A stretch of 64,000 bases of DNA from Parvularculaceae bacterium (GCA_020446945.1 JAGRDS010000001.1:376807-440806), one strand, 5' to 3'; positions 1 to 9,690 are shown, counted from the stretch's first letter. Notes: generated by a model not told the origin, from the sequence alone. Numbers and translations are program-made.

Positions 1-336
1 CGCGCCCATTTGCGCAGCCACGAGCAGAATGAGGATGCGGTGTTCCGCATCGGGCCGTATGAATTTCGCCCTGCGGTGAAAATGCTGGTGAATGACGCCG
101 ATAAAAAAATCCGCCTTACGGAAAAGGAGGCCTCGATCCTCAAATTCCTTTATCGTGCGGGAGGCAAGCCGGTGACGCGCGATGTCCTGCTGGACGAGGT
201 CTGGGGCTACAATTCGGGAGTCACGACGCATACGCTCGAAACTCACGTTTATCGCCTGCGCCAGAAGATTGAGCCGGACCCGGGTTCTGCGACCCTCCTT
301 CTGACCGAAGCCGGCGGTTACCGGCTGGCGATATGA
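1..336 (+). CDS. Response regulator, OmpR/PhoB-type DNA-binding domain (5' truncated)
   Basis: Only the last 111 residues are in the window; the reading frame is open to base 1, so the receiver domain lies outside. The visible part is a winged-helix effector domain: the LTEKEASILKFLYRAGG segment, then VTRDVLLDEVWGY and the recognition-helix stretch THTLETHVYRLRQKIEPD, ending in a GGYRL wing. These are hallmarks of OmpR/PhoB-class two-component regulators that bind promoter DNA. Its stop overlaps the arsC start (ATGA), so the two are probably co-transcribed. The partner kinase and target genes cannot be read from this fragment. Confidence 0.9.
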   Translation, partial: RAHLRSHEQNEDAVFRIGPYEFRPAVKMLVNDADKKIRLTEKEASILKFLYRAGGKPVTRDVLLDEVWGYNSGVTTHTLETHVYRLRQKIEPDPGSATLLLTEAGGYRLAI

Positions 337-683
337 GCGTAACGATCTGGCATAATCCGCGCTGTTCGAAGTCGCGCGAAACGCTGGCGTTGATAGAGGC
401 GCGGGGTGTGACGCCGCAAATCATCCGCTATCTTGAAGAGCCGCCTTCGGCGCAGGCGATCCTTGCCGCCGCCAGGCAATTGGGGCTTTCTTCGGTCCGG
501 GAAATGATCCGTTCGAAGGAAACCGAGTACATTGCGCTCAATCTGGATAATCCGGACCTGTCCGAACGGGCGCTCGCCGACGCGCTGAACGCGGCGCCGG
601 CGCTGATTGAGCGGCCGATCGTTTTTTCCCGCGGCAAAGCGGCGATCGGTCGCCCGCCGGAAAACGTCTTGTCGATATTGTAA
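333..683 (+). CDS. arsC: Arsenate reductase (ArsC family, glutaredoxin-type)
   Basis: A 116-residue thioredoxin-fold protein. The N-terminal IWHNPRCSKSRETL carries the active-site Cys, and Arg residues in MIRSKE, ERPIV and GRPPE match the Arg set that binds the oxyanion in ArsC. Known family members reduce arsenate to arsenite with glutathione and glutaredoxin. The close relative YffB/Spx-like group has the same fold, so the substrate is not certain. No arsR, arsB or acr3 lies nearby, and the gene is translationally coupled (ATGA overlap) to the upstream response regulator, so arsenic resistance as its main role is an inference. Confidence 0.8.
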   Translation: MSVTIWHNPRCSKSRETLALIEARGVTPQIIRYLEEPPSAQAILAAARQLGLSSVREMIRSKETEYIALNLDNPDLSERALADALNAAPALIERPIVFSRGKAAIGRPPENVLSIL

Positions 684-705
684 GCGTCGCGAAGCGCGTG
701 CGGAT

Positions 706-1176
706 CTACTTCAAGATCGCTTTATAAGAGACGTCGCCCTCGCCATTCGGCGGCACGGGAGTTGTCAACGTCCAGCGAATATGTGTGATTTCGTCGCCCC
801 GCGCCGGACGGGTCGAGCCGTCTTCCTCGACAGTGAGGCGCCCGCGCGCGACATAAGTTTCGCCGTCATCGGCGGAGAACGCGACATTCGCGTCACCGCC
901 TGAAACCGACCCCTCGACATAGGCGACTTCTTTCGGAACCGGCATGACAAGGACGATGTCTGAGGCGGCTGCGTCTGAATCGTTGCGGTACTTGATCGAA
1001 TAGACGACCGTTTCGCCCGGCGTCACCTTGTCGGCGGGAAGTCGGCGCGCCGTTTCACGCCCGTCAGCCTCGCGGATGACGATTTCCTTTTCGACAATCT
1101 GCGTTGCAGTCATGGCGGCGAAAGAGGGCGTCGACAGCGCTGTAAACGAGATCGCAAGTAACCACAAAGTCTTCAT
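706..1176 (-). CDS. Exported single DUF11-like domain protein
   Basis: A 156-residue protein with a clear signal peptide (MKTLWLLAISFTALSTPSFA, cleavage near residue 20). The mature part has the DUF11 pattern: a PGETVVYSIKYRNDSDAAASDIVLVMPVPKEVAYVEGS stretch split here into its typical elements, namely an Ig-like strand, a conserved N and a VPKEV/LP turn. A strong ribosome-binding site (GGAGGT, 8 nt spacing) supports the start. DUF11 modules are beta-sandwiches found in surface proteins of unknown role. It is divergent from the three other DUF11 genes at 1.4-9.7 kb and probably works with them; that is inference. Confidence 0.75.
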   Translation of the reverse strand: MKTLWLLAISFTALSTPSFAAMTATQIVEKEIVIREADGRETARRLPADKVTPGETVVYSIKYRNDSDAAASDIVLVMPVPKEVAYVEGSVSGGDANVAFSADDGETYVARGRLTVEEDGSTRPARGDEITHIRWTLTTPVPPNGEGDVSYKAILK

Positions 1177-1424
1177 TACGGATACCTCCGGCGAAACATG
1201 CGGTGATTAGCGCGTTACGGTAAACGGCGCCTTAACGCCGGGGCGGCGCGGCGGCCGGGCGCGGCGTTTAATGATTTGATCAGAATGGTGAATTCGCAAT
1301 TAAGCACAACAAAACATGAATCCACTTATGGTTGATAAGTATAACTGTATGGAAACAATCAACTTTATCACTTTCTTTAGATGGGCGTGCGAATTTTCCC
1401 CGGCTAGTGCAAGGGGAAAAGCGA
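1177..1424. other. Divergent intergenic region between DUF11 genes
   Basis: This 248-bp spacer separates the leftward and rightward DUF11 genes and must hold both promoters. Its right half (about 1270-1390) is clearly AT-richer than its surroundings. It contains an imperfect inverted repeat with arms GTTGAT (near 1330) and ATCAAC (near 1360), which could be an operator. I cannot pick a convincing -35/-10 pair. The GC-rich left half holds a short CGGCG/CGCCG hairpin near 1228-1244. Confidence 0.35.
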
Positions 1425-2543
1425 ATGAGTGGTTTGTTAAGCGGCTTCAGGCTGCCGGTCGTCGGCGCGGCTGCAATGGTCGCGACGTTGGTTGCGAGCG
1501 GACCGGCATATGCGGCGGGTACAAACGCCGGCGCAACCGTATCAAATAGTTTTACGCTCGATTATCAGGTCGGCGGCGTTTCGCAGACGCAGATAGATAC
1601 ATCGGGTTCGCCGACAAACTTCACAGTCGACCGCAAGGTCGATCTGACTGTCGCAACGGCGGTGAACGCTTCGGTATCGCCGGGACAAACCGGCGCTGAG
1701 CTTGTTTACGGCGTCACCAATAACGGCAACGACAATATCGCCTATCGCCTTTCGATCAAGGATGTCGGAACCGATACCTTTGATATTGGTACGTATACGG
1801 CGCGATACTACACGGACGCTGGTGCGGACGGCATCTTTACGCCGGGCGTCGACGATGCGGGCGCGGGTACGGCCTATACGCTCGGCGCCGGCGTCACGGC
1901 GGACGTCGCCCCCGACGCGACGATCTGGGTGATCATTTCCGGCGACGTTCCGGGCGCCGCCTCAAACGGCCAGACGGACGATGTCATACTGATCGCCGAT
2001 TCCTATTATCCGACGGCCTCGCTCGACGCTGGTTATTCCGCAACGCCCGGTACGAATATCGCGCAAGCCGGATCCAATACGATGACGGGCGAAGCTGACA
2101 GCGTTCTCGCGGACGGCGTAGGCACAGCCGGCGCGCCTGAGGATGTGGCGAACGACGGCGCGCACTCCTCGACCGCGACCTACACGGTTTCAGCCGCGTC
2201 CCTAAGCGCTTCGAAGACGGTGGCGATCGTCGCCACGAACCCGACGGATTGCGCGACGGATGCGATTTCCGGCGGCTTTGCATCGCCGGGCGCTTGCGTC
2301 GAATACGTAATTTCGGCGTCCAACGCGGCGGGTGCGTCCGCCACAGCCACGAATATTGCGATCAGCGACGTATTGCCTGACGAGGTTCAGTTCGTCAGCG
2401 CGGCCCAATCGAGCTTTTCGGCCGCCGGAACGCTGACGACCCCGGGCGGGGGATGCACGACAGGATGCACGGTCGGACTGACTGGCGCATCGCTCGCACC
2501 CGGAGCGACAGGAACGGTCACGATCAGGGCGCTCGTACGCTAG
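1425..2543 (+). CDS. Exported DUF11 repeat protein
   Basis: Start taken at ATG 1425 because AAGGGG lies 8 nt upstream and a classic signal peptide follows (hydrophobic core then GPAYAAG); the frame is open further upstream without support. The 372-residue product begins, after the signal, with a module of pattern GATVSN..LDYQVGG..P.NFTVD that is shared with the start of the 1678-residue protein downstream. The C-terminal third (ASLSASKTVAI to TVTIRALVR) is a DUF11 domain with a CTTGC Cys pair. No membrane anchor or sorting signal is visible, so it is likely periplasmic or secreted. It is probably the first gene of a three-gene operon with 2651 and 7684. Function unknown. Confidence 0.8.
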   Translation: MSGLLSGFRLPVVGAAAMVATLVASGPAYAAGTNAGATVSNSFTLDYQVGGVSQTQIDTSGSPTNFTVDRKVDLTVATAVNASVSPGQTGAELVYGVTNNGNDNIAYRLSIKDVGTDTFDIGTYTARYYTDAGADGIFTPGVDDAGAGTAYTLGAGVTADVAPDATIWVIISGDVPGAASNGQTDDVILIADSYYPTASLDAGYSATPGTNIAQAGSNTMTGEADSVLADGVGTAGAPEDVANDGAHSSTATYTVSAASLSASKTVAIVATNPTDCATDAISGGFASPGACVEYVISASNAAGASATATNIAISDVLPDEVQFVSAAQSSFSAAGTLTTPGGGCTTGCTVGLTGASLAPGATGTVTIRALVR

Positions 2544-2566
2544 CCGCGCCAATGAACATAAGGGGC

Positions 2567-2605
2567 CGACGGGCCGCCGCATCGAAACCCGGTGCGGCGG
2601 CGTCG
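2567..2605 (+). other. Stable RNA hairpin between two DUF11 genes
   Basis: Arms GCCGCCGCA (2573-2581) and TGCGGCGGC (2593-2601) pair perfectly around an 11-nt loop. CGAC (2567-2570) and GTCG (2602-2605) extend the stem after a two-base bulge. There is no T-run after it, so it is not an ordinary intrinsic terminator. It may set the level of downstream expression or protect the upstream mRNA. Confidence 0.45.
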
Positions 2606-2650
2606 TCACACTAAGGGGCGGACTTTTGGGGCGGTAAGAGTACAGTTTAA

Positions 2651-5600
2651 GTGAGTTTCAGGGGCGTCATAAAGGGTGCTGCGCGCGTTTTCGCCGCGAT
2701 TTTGGCACTTGTCAGCACACAGAATTTCGCCGCCCACGCGGCCGTTCTGGGGGCGCAAGTCGACAATGTCGCGCGGGTCGATTACACAATCGGCGGCGCA
2801 AGCTTGTCCGTCGCGCCGCCCGCGGCCAGTTTTACAATCGAAGCCGCGCGAACGCCTTCGACGATCGAATTCCTGAGATATTCGCCGAGCGCCCCCGACG
2901 CCGTTCCGGTTATGCTGAACGGGTCGGATTACCGATCTGCGGCGGCCAGCCCTTTTCAGGCGATCGGGCCGCTTTTGTCCGCCGGCGGCTCGCAAATTGA
3001 CACGAGCGCTCCGGTTCCGTTGATCGCGGCGAACGCCTATTTCACCGGCGAACCAATTATCATTCGTGTTTCAGATGCGGGGCAGAATGGCGATCCGGCC
3101 GCGATTGAGAATCTGACCGCGACGATCCGAACGGCCGGCGGCGATATCGTCGAATTGCGGCTTTACGAGAGCGGTCCGAATACGGGCGTTTTTCTCGCCT
3201 GGATTCCCAGCGTTTCCGGGGCTGTGGTTCCGAACGACGCTGCGCTTACGATTTCGCATGGCGGCGTGCTGACAGCGCGTTACCAGGACCCATTCGACTC
3301 AACCGAAACCTCGACCGCCACGGCGGGCGTCGATCCGTTCGGCCGCGTTTTCGATGCGCTGACCGGCGCGCTCATCGACGGCGCCATCGTTTCGATTGTC
3401 GACGATGCGACCGGATCGCCGGCGCGCGTATTCGGAATTGACGGCGTTTCCGCCTATCCCTCGACAATCGTCACGGGCCAGACGGTCACCGATTCCGGCG
3501 GCATGGTCTATCCGCTCGGACCTGGCGAATACCGTTTTCCGATCATGTCGCCTGGATCGTATCGCCTCCTCGTAACCGCTCCCGCCGGATATGTCGCGCC
3601 GTCCGCTTTATCCGCCGGTTCATTCTCCGGCCTCGCAAATGCGCCGTTTACAGTGCTGCCTGGTTCCTACGGCCAAGCGTTCGCACTTGCCGGTTCGGGC
3701 GATGTCGAACTGGATATTCCGGTCGATCCGCAAACGGATCTTGTTCTCCGCAAGGAAGCGGAAACAAAGGAAGTCGCGATCGGCGACTTCGTTCGCTATA
3801 CTGTTTCGGTCGAAAATCGCGCCGGTGCGTCCGCCGCCGTACGCATCGCCGACGCATTGCCGCGCGGATTTCGATATCAGGCCGGTTCCGCGCGCCTCGA
3901 CGGCGCGCCTGCCGCCGATCCGTCGCTCGGTCCGGATGGCGGCTCGCTGACTTTCGACATCGGACTTGTGCAATCGTCGCAGACGACGACGCTTGAATAT
4001 ATTCTCGAGGTCGCGAGCGGCGCAAAAACCGGAACTGCGGTCAATCGCGCTCAGGCGGTCAGCGCCGCTGGGCTCGCAATCTCCAACTTCGCGGAAGCGG
4101 CTGTCGACGTGCACGACGATTTCCTCCGGTCAAACCTCACCATTGTCGGGCGCATTGTAGAAGGCGCCTGCAAGGACGGCGACGCAGCCGAGCGCGCGCC
4201 GAACGCTCTTGAGGGCGTGCGCCTCTATTTGGAGACCGGCGCAACCGTCGTCACCGACGAAAACGGTCTTTATCATTTCGAGGACGTGACGCCGCGCACC
4301 CATGTCGTGCAGGTCGATGAGGCGAGCCTGCCGCAAGGCTATGAGCTTGTTCAATGCAAGGGCAACACCCGCTTTGCCGGCTCGCCGCGCTCACAATTCG
4401 TCGATGCGCAGGGCGGCAAGATATGGCGCGCGAATTTCTATGTGCGCAATAACGGCGCGTCTGCGAGCAAGAAAGAGGACCTCCCGCCGAAGACCTTCAA
4501 CGCGGACAAGGAATATCTCGATTACGACAAAATCTGGCTTAATCAGCTATCGGATTATTCCGCCGCATTCGTTTATCCCGCTGACGGAGTGACGCCTTCG
4601 TCGCCGTCGGCGAATATCGGCGTCAAGCATCCGGCGGGCTATCGTGCGATCCTGCGCGTAAACGGCCGCGAAGCGCCGGAAGAAAATTTCGCCGGGCGCG
4701 ACGTATCGATAATGCGAACGGTTGCACTGTCGCGCTGGAAAGGCGTTGATCTGCAGGCGGGCGAAAACCGGATTGATGTCATTTTCAAGAACGAGACCGG
4801 CGCTGAAGTCGAACATATCTCGCGGTCAATCGACTACATAGATGACGTCGTTAATGCGCAGCTTGTCGAAGAGGAAACGCGCGCATTTGCGGACGGCGGT
4901 TCGCGCCCCGTCATCGCGATCAAGGTGACGGACGGCGCAGGGCGTCCCGTGCGCGCCGGTCATATTCTGGATGTGGAAGTCAGCCCACCCTATCGCGCCG
5001 CGACGCGCGAAGCGATCGAACGGCGCGCCCCGCTTGATGCGCCCCTGTCGGCGAATGCCGGCGTGCCTGTCGGTCAGGGCGGCGTCGCGCGCATAGAACT
5101 TGAGCCGACAGTTGAAACAGGTGTTGCGAGCGTGAAGATCCGTTTTGACGACGGATCGCAGAAAACTTTCACCACCTATGTAAAGCCGGCCACGCGCGAC
5201 TGGATCGTTGTCGGTCTTGCCGCGGGCCAGGGCGGGCTGCGCAAGGCGGATGGCGCGCTTGAAAGAGCGAGCGGCTCCGAGCTGATCGGGGACGGACGTA
5301 TCGCGGGTTTCGCCAAGGGAACGGTCAAGGGCGACTGGCTCGTCACGATCGCCGGCGACAGCAAAAGCAGGCGCGGTTCATCCGACGACGACTTGTTCGA
5401 TGTCATTGATCCCGATGATCGCTATCCCCTTTATGGCGATCGATCGATCCAGCGTTTTGAAGCGCAAAGCCGCTATCCGGTTTATCTCAAGGCCGAAAAG
5501 AACGCATTCAAGGCGCAGTTCGGCGATTTTCAAACGGGCATGACCCGTTCAGAGCTTGCGCGTTACGATCGCCGCCTGTCCGGCCTTCAGACAGTTTACG

Positions 5601-7687
5601 AAGGCGAACGCTTTTCGTTTTCCGGTTTTGCGGCGGAAACGAACCAGGCCTTCGTCAGAAATGAACTCGCCGCGGATGGCACGTCCGGCCCCTACCGACT
5701 TTCCGCCGCCCCTCTCGTGCGCAACTCGGAATCGATTGTCGTCGAAACGCGCGATCGCTTCCGTCCCGATGTAATCGTCACGTCAACGATGCTGGTGCGC
5801 TATGCCGACTATGATATCGACTTCGAAACAGGCGAGATTATATTCCGGCTTCCGGTGCCGGCGGCGGACGCGGCCTTCAACCCGAACGTCATCGTCGTCA
5901 ATTACGAAACAGCGGCCCCGGTCGAGCGCAATTTGACGGCTGGCGGGCGCGGCGCGGTGCGCTTCCTGAACGGTCGCGCAGAAATCGGCGCCAGCTTCAT
6001 CCACGAGGAAGCGCCGGGCGCGACGCGCGCGAACACAGACATCGCCGGCGCCGACTTCAAGATCGAATTCACCGATCGTGACCGGATGCGCCTTGAATAT
6101 GCGACGAGCCTTAAAGACGGCCCGGGCGTTGATGAACGCGCTGACGCAATTTTCGCGGAAGCCAGCCATACCGGCGACCGGTTGAACGCAAAGGCGTATT
6201 ATTCGCGCATTGAACCGGGATTCGGCGTCGGCCAGCAGACGTCGGCGTCGGCCGGCGTCATGCGCGTCGGCGCTGAAGCGAGCGCCAGGATCAACACATT
6301 TGAAAGTCCGGACGGTTCGGCGCGCGGCGCGCGCTATATCGATGCAAAGGCTTATCGCGAGGAAAATCTCGAATCGGGCGCCAGTCGCGATATCGCTGAA
6401 ATCGGCGTCCGCCAGGATTCGAATTTGACTTCCGGCGAACTGGGTTTGCGCGGGGTCCGCGAAAAACCGCAGACAGGCGCCGAGCGCGAAGGGCTTTTCG
6501 CAGTCGCCGCCGTCAAACAGCGGTTTGACGAAATCGGCTTGTCGCTGCGCGCCGCGCATGAGCGTCCGATCGCCGGCGATGACGGTTCGTCGCTTTTTCC
6601 GGCGCGCTACCAGCTCGGATTCGATCAGCGCCTGTTGGACGGCCTTACATTGAGCGGGACGCACGAAATACTCGACGGCGAGGCGATCTCTCAGTCGAAT
6701 ACGACGGTCGGTTTGACGGCCCAGCCGTGGACCGGCGGCAAGATCACACTCGCCGGCGACCGGCTGACGCAGGACGCGGCGGAGAACATCGGCGCGACGC
6801 TGGGCGTCGACCAGCAGGTGAAACTATCCGACAAATGGACCGGATCGTTCGGTTTGGCCCGTCGCGAAGACCTGAAGAATCAGGGCGCGGTCGATATCCC
6901 AGACAACATTACGCCGGACATTCCGCAGTCCCCGTTCGAGGAAACGGGCGGATCATTCACCTCATTATACGCGGGCGCGGGATATCGCGGAGAGGCGACG
7001 ACCGGCTCTGGCCGTATCGAAATGAAAAAGACCGAGGTCGGTCGGCGTTACATGGTGGCCGCCAGCGCGGCGCGCGAGCTTTCCGAGCAATTTTCGTTCG
7101 CAGGGGCCGGGCGTTTCCAGGTCGAGGAAAATGACCTTGCGTCCGATGAGCGCCGTTTCGATCTGCGGCTCGGCGCGTCCTGGCGCCCGAGGGATGACGG
7201 GTTAATCGTTTTTAACCGTTTTGACGTCAAACAACGGGAAATCGACCTCGAAAGCGAAAGCTGGAAAGCCGTGCATAATCTTACGCTCAATGCGGCGGCG
7301 GGCGACCGACTTCAGATCGCCCTCAACCACGGCCTGAAATACTCCGTCACGAGAACGGGCGGGGCGTCTTACAACGGCGTCACCGAACTGATCGGCGTCG
7401 AAGCGCGCTACGACATTAACGACCGGGTCGATATCGGCTTTCACGGTGAGGCGGTTTATTCATACAATGCGAAAACGCTCGATTATTCCTACGGACCTTC
7501 GATCGGCTACACACCGGCTGAAAACGTGTGGTTTTCATTCGGATGGAATTTCGACGGGTTTGTCGATGAGGACTTTGCGGCCGCCGAATTTTCGCGCGCC
7601 GGCCCCTATCTGAAACTTCGCATCAAGTTCGACCAGATGACCGCGCGCGGTCTCCTTGACGCGATCTCGCCCGAGCGCGCGCAATGA
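2651..7687 (+). CDS. Giant DUF11/SdrD-B domain protein with C-terminal outer-membrane barrel-like region
   Basis: 1678 residues, GTG start; no in-frame ATG occurs before the signal peptide, which ends near residue 31 (FAAHAAV). Order seen: an N-terminal module like that of the 1425 gene (about 32-65); beta-rich domains; a DUF11 domain (about 363-487, from DLVLRKEAETKEV); a Cna-B/SdrD-B-like fold (about 493-600, with VVTDENGLYHFEDV); more Ig-like segments; then from about residue 847 a long alternating, aromatic-rich region including YPLYGDRS, typical of the outer-membrane-associated half of large DUF11 proteins. The end is KLRIKFDQMTARGL. I infer an outer-membrane anchor or export and assembly platform for the smaller DUF11 proteins. 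Stop overlaps the next start (ATGA). Confidence 0.75.
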   Translation: MSFRGVIKGAARVFAAILALVSTQNFAAHAAVLGAQVDNVARVDYTIGGASLSVAPPAASFTIEAARTPSTIEFLRYSPSAPDAVPVMLNGSDYRSAAASPFQAIGPLLSAGGSQIDTSAPVPLIAANAYFTGEPIIIRVSDAGQNGDPAAIENLTATIRTAGGDIVELRLYESGPNTGVFLAWIPSVSGAVVPNDAALTISHGGVLTARYQDPFDSTETSTATAGVDPFGRVFDALTGALIDGAIVSIVDDATGSPARVFGIDGVSAYPSTIVTGQTVTDSGGMVYPLGPGEYRFPIMSPGSYRLLVTAPAGYVAPSALSAGSFSGLANAPFTVLPGSYGQAFALAGSGDVELDIPVDPQTDLVLRKEAETKEVAIGDFVRYTVSVENRAGASAAVRIADALPRGFRYQAGSARLDGAPAADPSLGPDGGSLTFDIGLVQSSQTTTLEYILEVASGAKTGTAVNRAQAVSAAGLAISNFAEAAVDVHDDFLRSNLTIVGRIVEGACKDGDAAERAPNALEGVRLYLETGATVVTDENGLYHFEDVTPRTHVVQVDEASLPQGYELVQCKGNTRFAGSPRSQFVDAQGGKIWRANFYVRNNGASASKKEDLPPKTFNADKEYLDYDKIWLNQLSDYSAAFVYPADGVTPSSPSANIGVKHPAGYRAILRVNGREAPEENFAGRDVSIMRTVALSRWKGVDLQAGENRIDVIFKNETGAEVEHISRSIDYIDDVVNAQLVEEETRAFADGGSRPVIAIKVTDGAGRPVRAGHILDVEVSPPYRAATREAIERRAPLDAPLSANAGVPVGQGGVARIELEPTVETGVASVKIRFDDGSQKTFTTYVKPATRDWIVVGLAAGQGGLRKADGALERASGSELIGDGRIAGFAKGTVKGDWLVTIAGDSKSRRGSSDDDLFDVIDPDDRYPLYGDRSIQRFEAQSRYPVYLKAEKNAFKAQFGDFQTGMTRSELARYDRRLSGLQTVYEGERFSFSGFAAETNQAFVRNELAADGTSGPYRLSAAPLVRNSESIVVETRDRFRPDVIVTSTMLVRYADYDIDFETGEIIFRLPVPAADAAFNPNVIVVNYETAAPVERNLTAGGRGAVRFLNGRAEIGASFIHEEAPGATRANTDIAGADFKIEFTDRDRMRLEYATSLKDGPGVDERADAIFAEASHTGDRLNAKAYYSRIEPGFGVGQQTSASAGVMRVGAEASARINTFESPDGSARGARYIDAKAYREENLESGASRDIAEIGVRQDSNLTSGELGLRGVREKPQTGAEREGLFAVAAVKQRFDEIGLSLRAAHERPIAGDDGSSLFPARYQLGFDQRLLDGLTLSGTHEILDGEAISQSNTTVGLTAQPWTGGKITLAGDRLTQDAAENIGATLGVDQQVKLSDKWTGSFGLARREDLKNQGAVDIPDNITPDIPQSPFEETGGSFTSLYAGAGYRGEATTGSGRIEMKKTEVGRRYMVAASAARELSEQFSFAGAGRFQVEENDLASDERRFDLRLGASWRPRDDGLIVFNRFDVKQREIDLESESWKAVHNLTLNAAAGDRLQIALNHGLKYSVTRTGGASYNGVTELIGVEARYDINDRVDIGFHGEAVYSYNAKTLDYSYGPSIGYTPAENVWFSFGWNFDGFVDEDFAAAEFSRAGPYLKLRIKFDQMTARGLLDAISPERAQ

Positions 7688-9690
7688 CGCGCGCATGGGC
7701 GAAATTCGCTTTCGCGGCGCTCGCGTTCGGTGCAACGTCTCTCGGCGCCGCGACGGCGCAAACAGGGCCTTATGAGACAACGACGACCGCGTCGATAGGC
7801 CCGTCCAGCCTTTGCGCCTCCCCGGTATCCAGAACGATTACCGTCGGCGAAAGTTTCACGATCACTGATCTCGACGTCGGGTTTCTGGCGACGCATTCGT
7901 GGCGGACCGATATTCAGCTCGATCTCAGGTCGCCGGCCGGGACGAGCGTGCGGCTTATAAATGGTCCCGCAAACCAGAACTATAACAATTACAACGTCGT
8001 TATGGACGACGAAGCTTCGACGCTCATCAACAACGGCTCCCACGCATCAAGCGACGGAACATCCGCCCCGCCATATGAAAATCGCGTGCGGCCGGACAAC
8101 GCGCTTTCCGCTTTCGACGGCCAGAACGCGCAGGGGGTTTGGACGCTGTCGATTTGCGACACCTATCCCGGCGCCGATAATGGACAGTTCGAGCGGGCAA
8201 ATCTCTACTTCAACGCGGCGGACCTTTCGCTGACGAAAACCGCCAGCAATTCATCGCCCGCCGTCGGCGCCAATTTCAACTATGCGCTGACAGTGACGAA
8301 CGCCGGCCCGACGCCGGCGAGCGGCGTGGTCGTTTCCGACCTGCTCCCCGGCGGCATTTCCTACGTTTCCGACAATGGTTCGGGCGCATATAACTCGGCG
8401 AGCGGCATTTGGACGATACCCGGTTCAATCGCGTCCGGATCATCGCGCACGCTCCAGATCACCGTACAGGCCGCGTCGAGCGGGACATATGTCAACACGG
8501 CGGAAATCGTCGCGGCGAATAATTCCGATTCCGATTCGACGCCGAATAATTCCGGGACGTCCCCAAGCGAGGACGATACCGACTTCGCGATTGTCACAGT
8601 AGGCGGAAGCGGCGGCGGCGGCGCGCCGGTGCTGACCTGCACGGGGCCATCCGCACGGCTCGACTGGGATTCGAACACTTGGTCGGCCGGCGGATTGAGC
8701 CGAAACTATACAATCTCGTCGACCCCGTTCAGCTTCGCCTTTTCGGGATCGACAAACCGCCTCATCAATTTCGGCGGATCGGCGACGCCGAGAACGGCGA
8801 ACGACCTTACGGGCGGTTTGTCGCCATCGCAGGATTCACTCCTCTACGTCGCAAATTTCGCCGACACGTCCGAATCCATAACGCTCGGCTTTACGGTCGG
8901 CGCGACGGGAACCGGCGTCGCCAAGATGCAATTTTCGATCTTCGACGTCGATATCTCGACCGGCGGAAATAACTCCGGTTTTGTGGATCGCCTCCAGGTG
9001 ACAGGTTCGTTGAACGGATCGCTCGTCGTTCCGGTTTTAACCGCCAGCGCCGCCAATACGGCGTCGGGGATCACTGCGACGGGAACATCGCCGGCGGCGT
9101 CAACCTCGTCCGACGGCACGATCGTCGTCACTTTTCTGTCGCCGGTCGATTCTGTGACAATTACTTACGGCAGCGGGCCGGGTGCGCCTGGAAATCCCGG
9201 CCAGCAGGGCATCGCGGTTCACGATATAGATTTTTGCAAAGCGGGAACGGCGACATTAATCGCGTCAAAGACGGTTGCGGTTTACGATCCTTCAGCGGCC
9301 GGGCTTTTTTCCATCCCCGGCAATGATATCGTCTATACGATTACATCAACGAATATCGGAACGGGACCGGCCGATTCCAATTCGATCTTCATCGTCGACA
9401 CGCTTCCCGCGGAAGTCGAGTTTTTTAACGGCGATATGGACGGCGCCGGCCCGGCGGCGGGCGCGGCGAATTTCACTCAAAGCGGCGCCGGACTTTCGTT
9501 CACGATCTCAAGCGATCTCAAATATTCGAACTCCGCCACCCGGCCCGCGAACCTGGCGGCGTGCAACTACACGCCGATCGCCGGGTACGATCCGGCGATA
9601 AGACATGTGTGTTTCCGTCCGCAGGGCGCGATGCAGGCGGGTAGCCCAAATCCGACATTCAGCATACAATTCCGGGCCCGGATCAAATAG
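7684..9690 (+). CDS. Exported P-domain plus DUF11 protein
   Basis: 668 residues with a signal peptide (AALAFGATSLGAATAQ). Residues about 30-165 look like a proprotein-convertase P-domain (ITDLDVGFLATHSWRTDIQ, GVWTLSICD), a module normally fused to subtilisin-like proteases, but no protease domain is present. Next come a DUF11 domain (about 167-270, LSLTKTASNSSPAVGANF), a central all-beta segment after a short Gly-rich linker (SGGGGAP), and a second DUF11-like domain near the C-terminus (ASKTVAVYDPSAAGLF). Translationally coupled to the 1678-residue gene, so a shared extracellular structure is likely. Its stop overlaps the tail of the convergent aminotransferase gene by 8 bp. Confidence 0.75.
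   Translation: MTRAWAKFAFAALAFGATSLGAATAQTGPYETTTTASIGPSSLCASPVSRTITVGESFTITDLDVGFLATHSWRTDIQLDLRSPAGTSVRLINGPANQNYNNYNVVMDDEASTLINNGSHASSDGTSAPPYENRVRPDNALSAFDGQNAQGVWTLSICDTYPGADNGQFERANLYFNAADLSLTKTASNSSPAVGANFNYALTVTNAGPTPASGVVVSDLLPGGISYVSDNGSGAYNSASGIWTIPGSIASGSSRTLQITVQAASSGTYVNTAEIVAANNSDSDSTPNNSGTSPSEDDTDFAIVTVGGSGGGGAPVLTCTGPSARLDWDSNTWSAGGLSRNYTISSTPFSFAFSGSTNRLINFGGSATPRTANDLTGGLSPSQDSLLYVANFADTSESITLGFTVGATGTGVAKMQFSIFDVDISTGGNNSGFVDRLQVTGSLNGSLVVPVLTASAANTASGITATGTSPAASTSSDGTIVVTFLSPVDSVTITYGSGPGAPGNPGQQGIAVHDIDFCKAGTATLIASKTVAVYDPSAAGLFSIPGNDIVYTITSTNIGTGPADSNSIFIVDTLPAEVEFFNGDMDGAGPAAGAANFTQSGAGLSFTISSDLKYSNSATRPANLAACNYTPIAGYDPAIRHVCFRPQGAMQAGSPNPTFSIQFRARIK

Noticed and set aside
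5783-6664. 293-codon minus-strand frame inside the 1678-residue gene
   Set aside because: Arg/Ala/Cys-rich shadow frame with no family likeness; the plus-strand frame has clear domains.
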